Translations under genes and position numbers: made by a program | The notes under the pieces: model-generated | Told to the model about the DNA's origin: nothing | Database searches by the model: none | Seen by the model: the letters and a program-made list of their open reading frames with translations, nothing else | Part shown: piece after piece, positions 62,006 to 64,000 of the stretch | Numbering within the stretch: the first letter of the stretch is position 1 | Layout: each line of letters opens with the position of its first letter | Source of the DNA: Dethiobacter alkaliphilus | GTDB taxonomy: Bacteria; Bacillota; Dethiobacteria; DTU022; UBA8154 | Length of the DNA: 64,000 nt | Direction: 5' to 3' | Assembly: GCA_016841605.1 (NCBI GenBank) | Contig: JAENYV010000001.1 | Coordinates: 293,540 to 357,539, forward strand

Positions 62006-62947
62006 ATGGCAAAGATGCAGGAGAAAAAAGAGAAAAAAAGCCTTTCCGGGCAACTTCTAGGCATTGCCCTGATTCTTATGCTGGTTTTTTCTCTTTTAAT
62101 TGGGGCCGGTTGTTCACAGGGGGCAGTAACGCCCCAAAACGATGACGAAGCAGGAGAAGAAGCAGCAGCAGGAGCGGAAGGAGATGAGCAGGTAGCAGAA
62201 GAAGGCGAATTTATTATTCTCTCTACTACCACCAGTACTTATGATTCAGGATTGCTGGATTTCATGCTTCCTGCTTTTACAGAGAAATACGGGATCGAAG
62301 TAAGAGTTGTTTCGCAGGGAACGGGACAAGCGCTGGAGACAGGGAAAAGAGGGGACGCAGATGCCCTTCTGGTTCATGATAGAGCCTCAGAATTACAGCT
62401 TGTGGAAGAAGGTTATTTTACGGATCGCCAAGATGTTATGTATAATGACTTTATTATCCTCGGACCCGCCGGAGATCCTGCCGCAATTAAGGGGATGGAA
62501 AGCGCGACGGAAGCTTTTACAAAGATTGCTGAAGAAGAAGAAATTTTTATTTCTCGCGGAGACGATTCGGGGACAAACCGTAGGGAGCTCTCCATTTGGG
62601 ATAAAACAGGAGTGAATGAACGCGGTGAGTGGTACAAGTCTGTCGGTCAGGGAATGGGCGATACTTTGCGTATGGCCGGTGAACTTCAGGGGTACACCAT
62701 GTCGGACAGGGGAACATATCTTTCTTTAAAGGATACACTTGATCTGGAAATTCTTGTTGAAGGGGATCCCAATCTTTTTAACCAGTATGGAATTATGGCC
62801 GTCAGCCCTGAGATGCATTCTCATGTTAAGTATGAACAGGCAATGAAACTGATTGATTTCTTTATGTCTCCTGAAGGACAGGATATGATAGCGAGCTTTA
62901 AAATCGGCGATGATACTCTCTTCTTCCCGGGAAAAGGCGTAGAATAA
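62006..62947 (+). CDS. tupA: Tungstate-binding lipoprotein of an ABC importer
   Basis: A 313-residue protein. The lipoprotein signal LMLVFSLLIGAGCSQ places Cys at about 35. After an acidic Ala/Glu-rich linker (about 48-68) comes LSTTTSTYDSGLLDFMLPAF (about 73-92), whose TTTS run is typical of TupA, then VVSQGTGQALETGKRGDADA and LLVHDRASE. Later come SRGDDSGTNRRELSIWD and YTMSDRGTYLSL. It binds tungstate with high selectivity in known relatives. ATG 62006 follows AAAGGGG. Confidence 0.93.
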   Translation: MAKMQEKKEKKSLSGQLLGIALILMLVFSLLIGAGCSQGAVTPQNDDEAGEEAAAGAEGDEQVAEEGEFIILSTTTSTYDSGLLDFMLPAFTEKYGIEVRVVSQGTGQALETGKRGDADALLVHDRASELQLVEEGYFTDRQDVMYNDFIILGPAGDPAAIKGMESATEAFTKIAEEEEIFISRGDDSGTNRRELSIWDKTGVNERGEWYKSVGQGMGDTLRMAGELQGYTMSDRGTYLSLKDTLDLEILVEGDPNLFNQYGIMAVSPEMHSHVKYEQAMKLIDFFMSPEGQDMIASFKIGDDTLFFPGKGVE

Positions 62948-62953
62948 AAACTT

Positions 62954-63050
62954 GGGGACATTCCTCTGAAAGAGGTGTGTCCCCATACATTAAAGAGATG
63001 ACATTCCTCTGAAAGAGGTGTGTCCCCTTACATTAAAAGGATGACATTCC
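62954..63050. repeat. 43-base tandem repeats forming REP-like hairpins
   Basis: The unit starting GACATTCCTCTGAAAGAGGT occurs at 62957 and 63000, and partly at 63043, at an exact 43-base spacing. GGGGACA and TGTCCCC with CCTCT/AGAGG inside fold each unit into a hairpin. Such GACATTCCTC...GAGGTGTGTC elements resemble REP sequences linked to RAYT/IS200-type transposases. None is seen here. It lies between tupA and tupB and may lower downstream expression. Confidence 0.75.
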
Positions 63051-63084
63051 TCCGGATAAAATTGAATAAGCGAGGAGGTATATA

Positions 63085-63795
63085 TTGCCCCGCTTAATAG
63101 AAGGAATAATTGAAGCTTTTACTCTTATTATTACGCTCGACCCGAATTTGATGAAAATTATCATGTTGTCCCTGCAGGTTTCAGGTGCGGCAGTGGCTCT
63201 CAGTATGCTGTGCGGAGTACCACTGGGAGCATTTCTGGGGTTAAAGCCGGCTGTGCGGACACGTTTCGTCAGCAAGATACTTTATACCCTGATGGGGTTG
63301 CCTCCAGTAGTGGCCGGACTGATAATTTATCTCCTTATTTCCCGTGCTGGTCCTCTGGGTGTCTTTGGTCTTCTCTATACCCCTACAGCCATGATCATTG
63401 CTCAGTTTACCCTGGCAATGCCTATTATTGCCGGTCTTACCATGGTGGGGATTCGCAGCAGAGGAAAAGAAATACAGGAAACGGCCCGCACCCTGGGAGC
63501 AAGCAGGTTATTAACGGCCTGGACGGTGATCAGGGAATCTCGTTTTGCCATCTTTGGTGCGATTGTTACAGGTTTTGGACGGGTTATCGCCGAAGTGGGG
63601 GCTGTGATGATCGTCGGGGGAAATATTGACGGGCATACCCGGGTTATGACCACGGCTATTGTGCTGGAAACCAGCAAAGGGCATTATGAGCTCGCAATTG
63701 GACTGGGGGTTGCCCTGCTGGTTATATCCTTCGTTATAAATTCCCTGCTCTATTATTTACAGGGAGGTGTGGGAAGCTATGACCGGCGGTTATGA
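63085..63795 (+). CDS. tupB: Tungstate ABC transporter permease
   Basis: A 236-residue protein with five spans. It starts [20 protein letters not shown], and has [55 protein letters not shown], and the EAA loop [20 protein letters not shown] followed by [18 protein letters not shown]. This is the TupB pattern. TTG 63085 follows GGAGG by nine bases. The last 17 bases overlap the tupC start. Confidence 0.93.
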   Translation: MPRLIEGIIEAFTLIITLDPNLMKIIMLSLQVSGAAVALSMLCGVPLGAFLGLKPAVRTRFVSKILYTLMGLPPVVAGLIIYLLISRAGPLGVFGLLYTPTAMIIAQFTLAMPIIAGLTMVGIRSRGKEIQETARTLGASRLLTAWTVIRESRFAIFGAIVTGFGRVIAEVGAVMIVGGNIDGHTRVMTTAIVLETSKGHYELAIGLGVALLVISFVINSLLYYLQGGVGSYDRRL

Positions 63796-64000
63796 GATCC
63801 TTAGCGTGGAAAAACTTACCAAGAAGTATGAGAAAGAGGTTTTGCATGTCGAAAAGCTTTCCTTTGAAAAAGGGAAAATTTACGGGCTGATCGGTCCGAG
63901 TGGAGCCGGGAAAAGCACGTTTCTGCGGCTGATCAATTTTCTTGAATCTCCTACGACGGGGCGTATTTTTTTTAGAGGGAAAGAGGTCTTTGGCAACGGG
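63779..64000 (+). CDS. tupC: Tungstate ABC transporter ATPase, N-terminal part (runs out of window)
   Basis: The first 74 residues of an ABC ATPase. Walker A is [20 protein letters not shown] (about residues 37-56), followed by [17 protein letters not shown] at the window edge. ATG 63779 follows GGGAGG. The overlap with tupB and the family order make TupC the natural call. Confidence 0.9.
   Translation, partial: MTGGYEILSVEKLTKKYEKEVLHVEKLSFEKGKIYGLIGPSGAGKSTFLRLINFLESPTTGRIFFRGKEVFGNG

Noticed and set aside
1-64000. tRNA or rRNA genes, insertion sequences and prophage genes
   Set aside because: No cloverleaf with a conserved T-loop, no rRNA segment and no transposase, integrase or phage protein was recognised in the read.

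Overview
The window looks like chromosomal DNA of an anaerobic Gram-positive bacterium of the Clostridia/Peptococcia type (Desulfitobacterium or Desulfotomaculum relatives). The grounds are strong AGGAGG ribosome binding sites with frequent TTG/GTG starts, an S-layer homology (SLH) protein, lipoprotein signals, an ECF transporter, cohesin/dockerin modules, and separate molybdate and tungstate ABC importers. No rRNA, tRNA, CRISPR array, transposase or phage gene is visible. This placement rests on gene content, not on a marker gene.

Layout. (1) 1-3.5 kb: a gene end, then a methyltransferase, a radical SAM protein fused to a periplasmic-binding-protein-like domain, and an unknown protein ending in CWLGCF. 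(2) 3.5-6.1 kb: a RIO-like kinase gene inside repeat-rich, decayed intergenic DNA that holds duplicated hairpin blocks and a broken fragment of the kinase gene. (3) 6.1-42 kb: a large island of secreted multidomain proteins. Parts recur in different orders: a sulfite-oxidase-fold-like domain with a conserved DxMPAP signature and no molybdenum-ligating cysteine, Shr-like haemoglobin-interacting (HID, old DUF1533) domains, GLUG repeats, BspA-type leucine-rich repeats, InlB B-repeats, NHL repeats, purple-acid-phosphatase modules, cohesins and dockerins, and an unrecognised C-terminal domain ending near NPxILQ. One protein is 4212 residues long. A Moco/tungsten-cofactor-type riboswitch followed by a terminator precedes one NHL-repeat gene. 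(4) 42.2-53.8 kb: the envelope part, with a membrane-anchored two-domain receptor, an ExbB/TolQ-type protein, a DUF2149 protein, an SLH-anchored receptor, a lipoprotein, a phosphodiesterase-like membrane protein and a complete ECF transporter (S component, membrane-anchored domain protein, two ATPases, T component). (5) 54-64 kb: molybdenum/tungsten metabolism, with an XRE-PBP regulator, modABC, a molybdopterin-binding protein behind a ModE-type palindrome, mobA, moeA, a short modE, a probable small RNA, and tupAB plus the start of tupC.

How it may work together (inference). Regions 3 and 4 read as one surface apparatus: secreted capture proteins held to each other by cohesin-dockerin contacts and to the cell by SLH, lipid and membrane anchors, an ExbB/DUF2149 motor that could move receptors with the proton gradient, and an ECF importer with its own copy of the capture fold. 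The ligand is unknown. HID domains point to haem or another tetrapyrrole. The pterin-enzyme fold, the riboswitch and the neighbouring Mo/W genes point to the molybdenum or tungsten cofactor. No glycoside hydrolase is present, so this is not a cellulosome.

Limits: domain names come from reading motifs by eye, with no database search. Domain borders are approximate. RNA calls rest on hand-paired stems.
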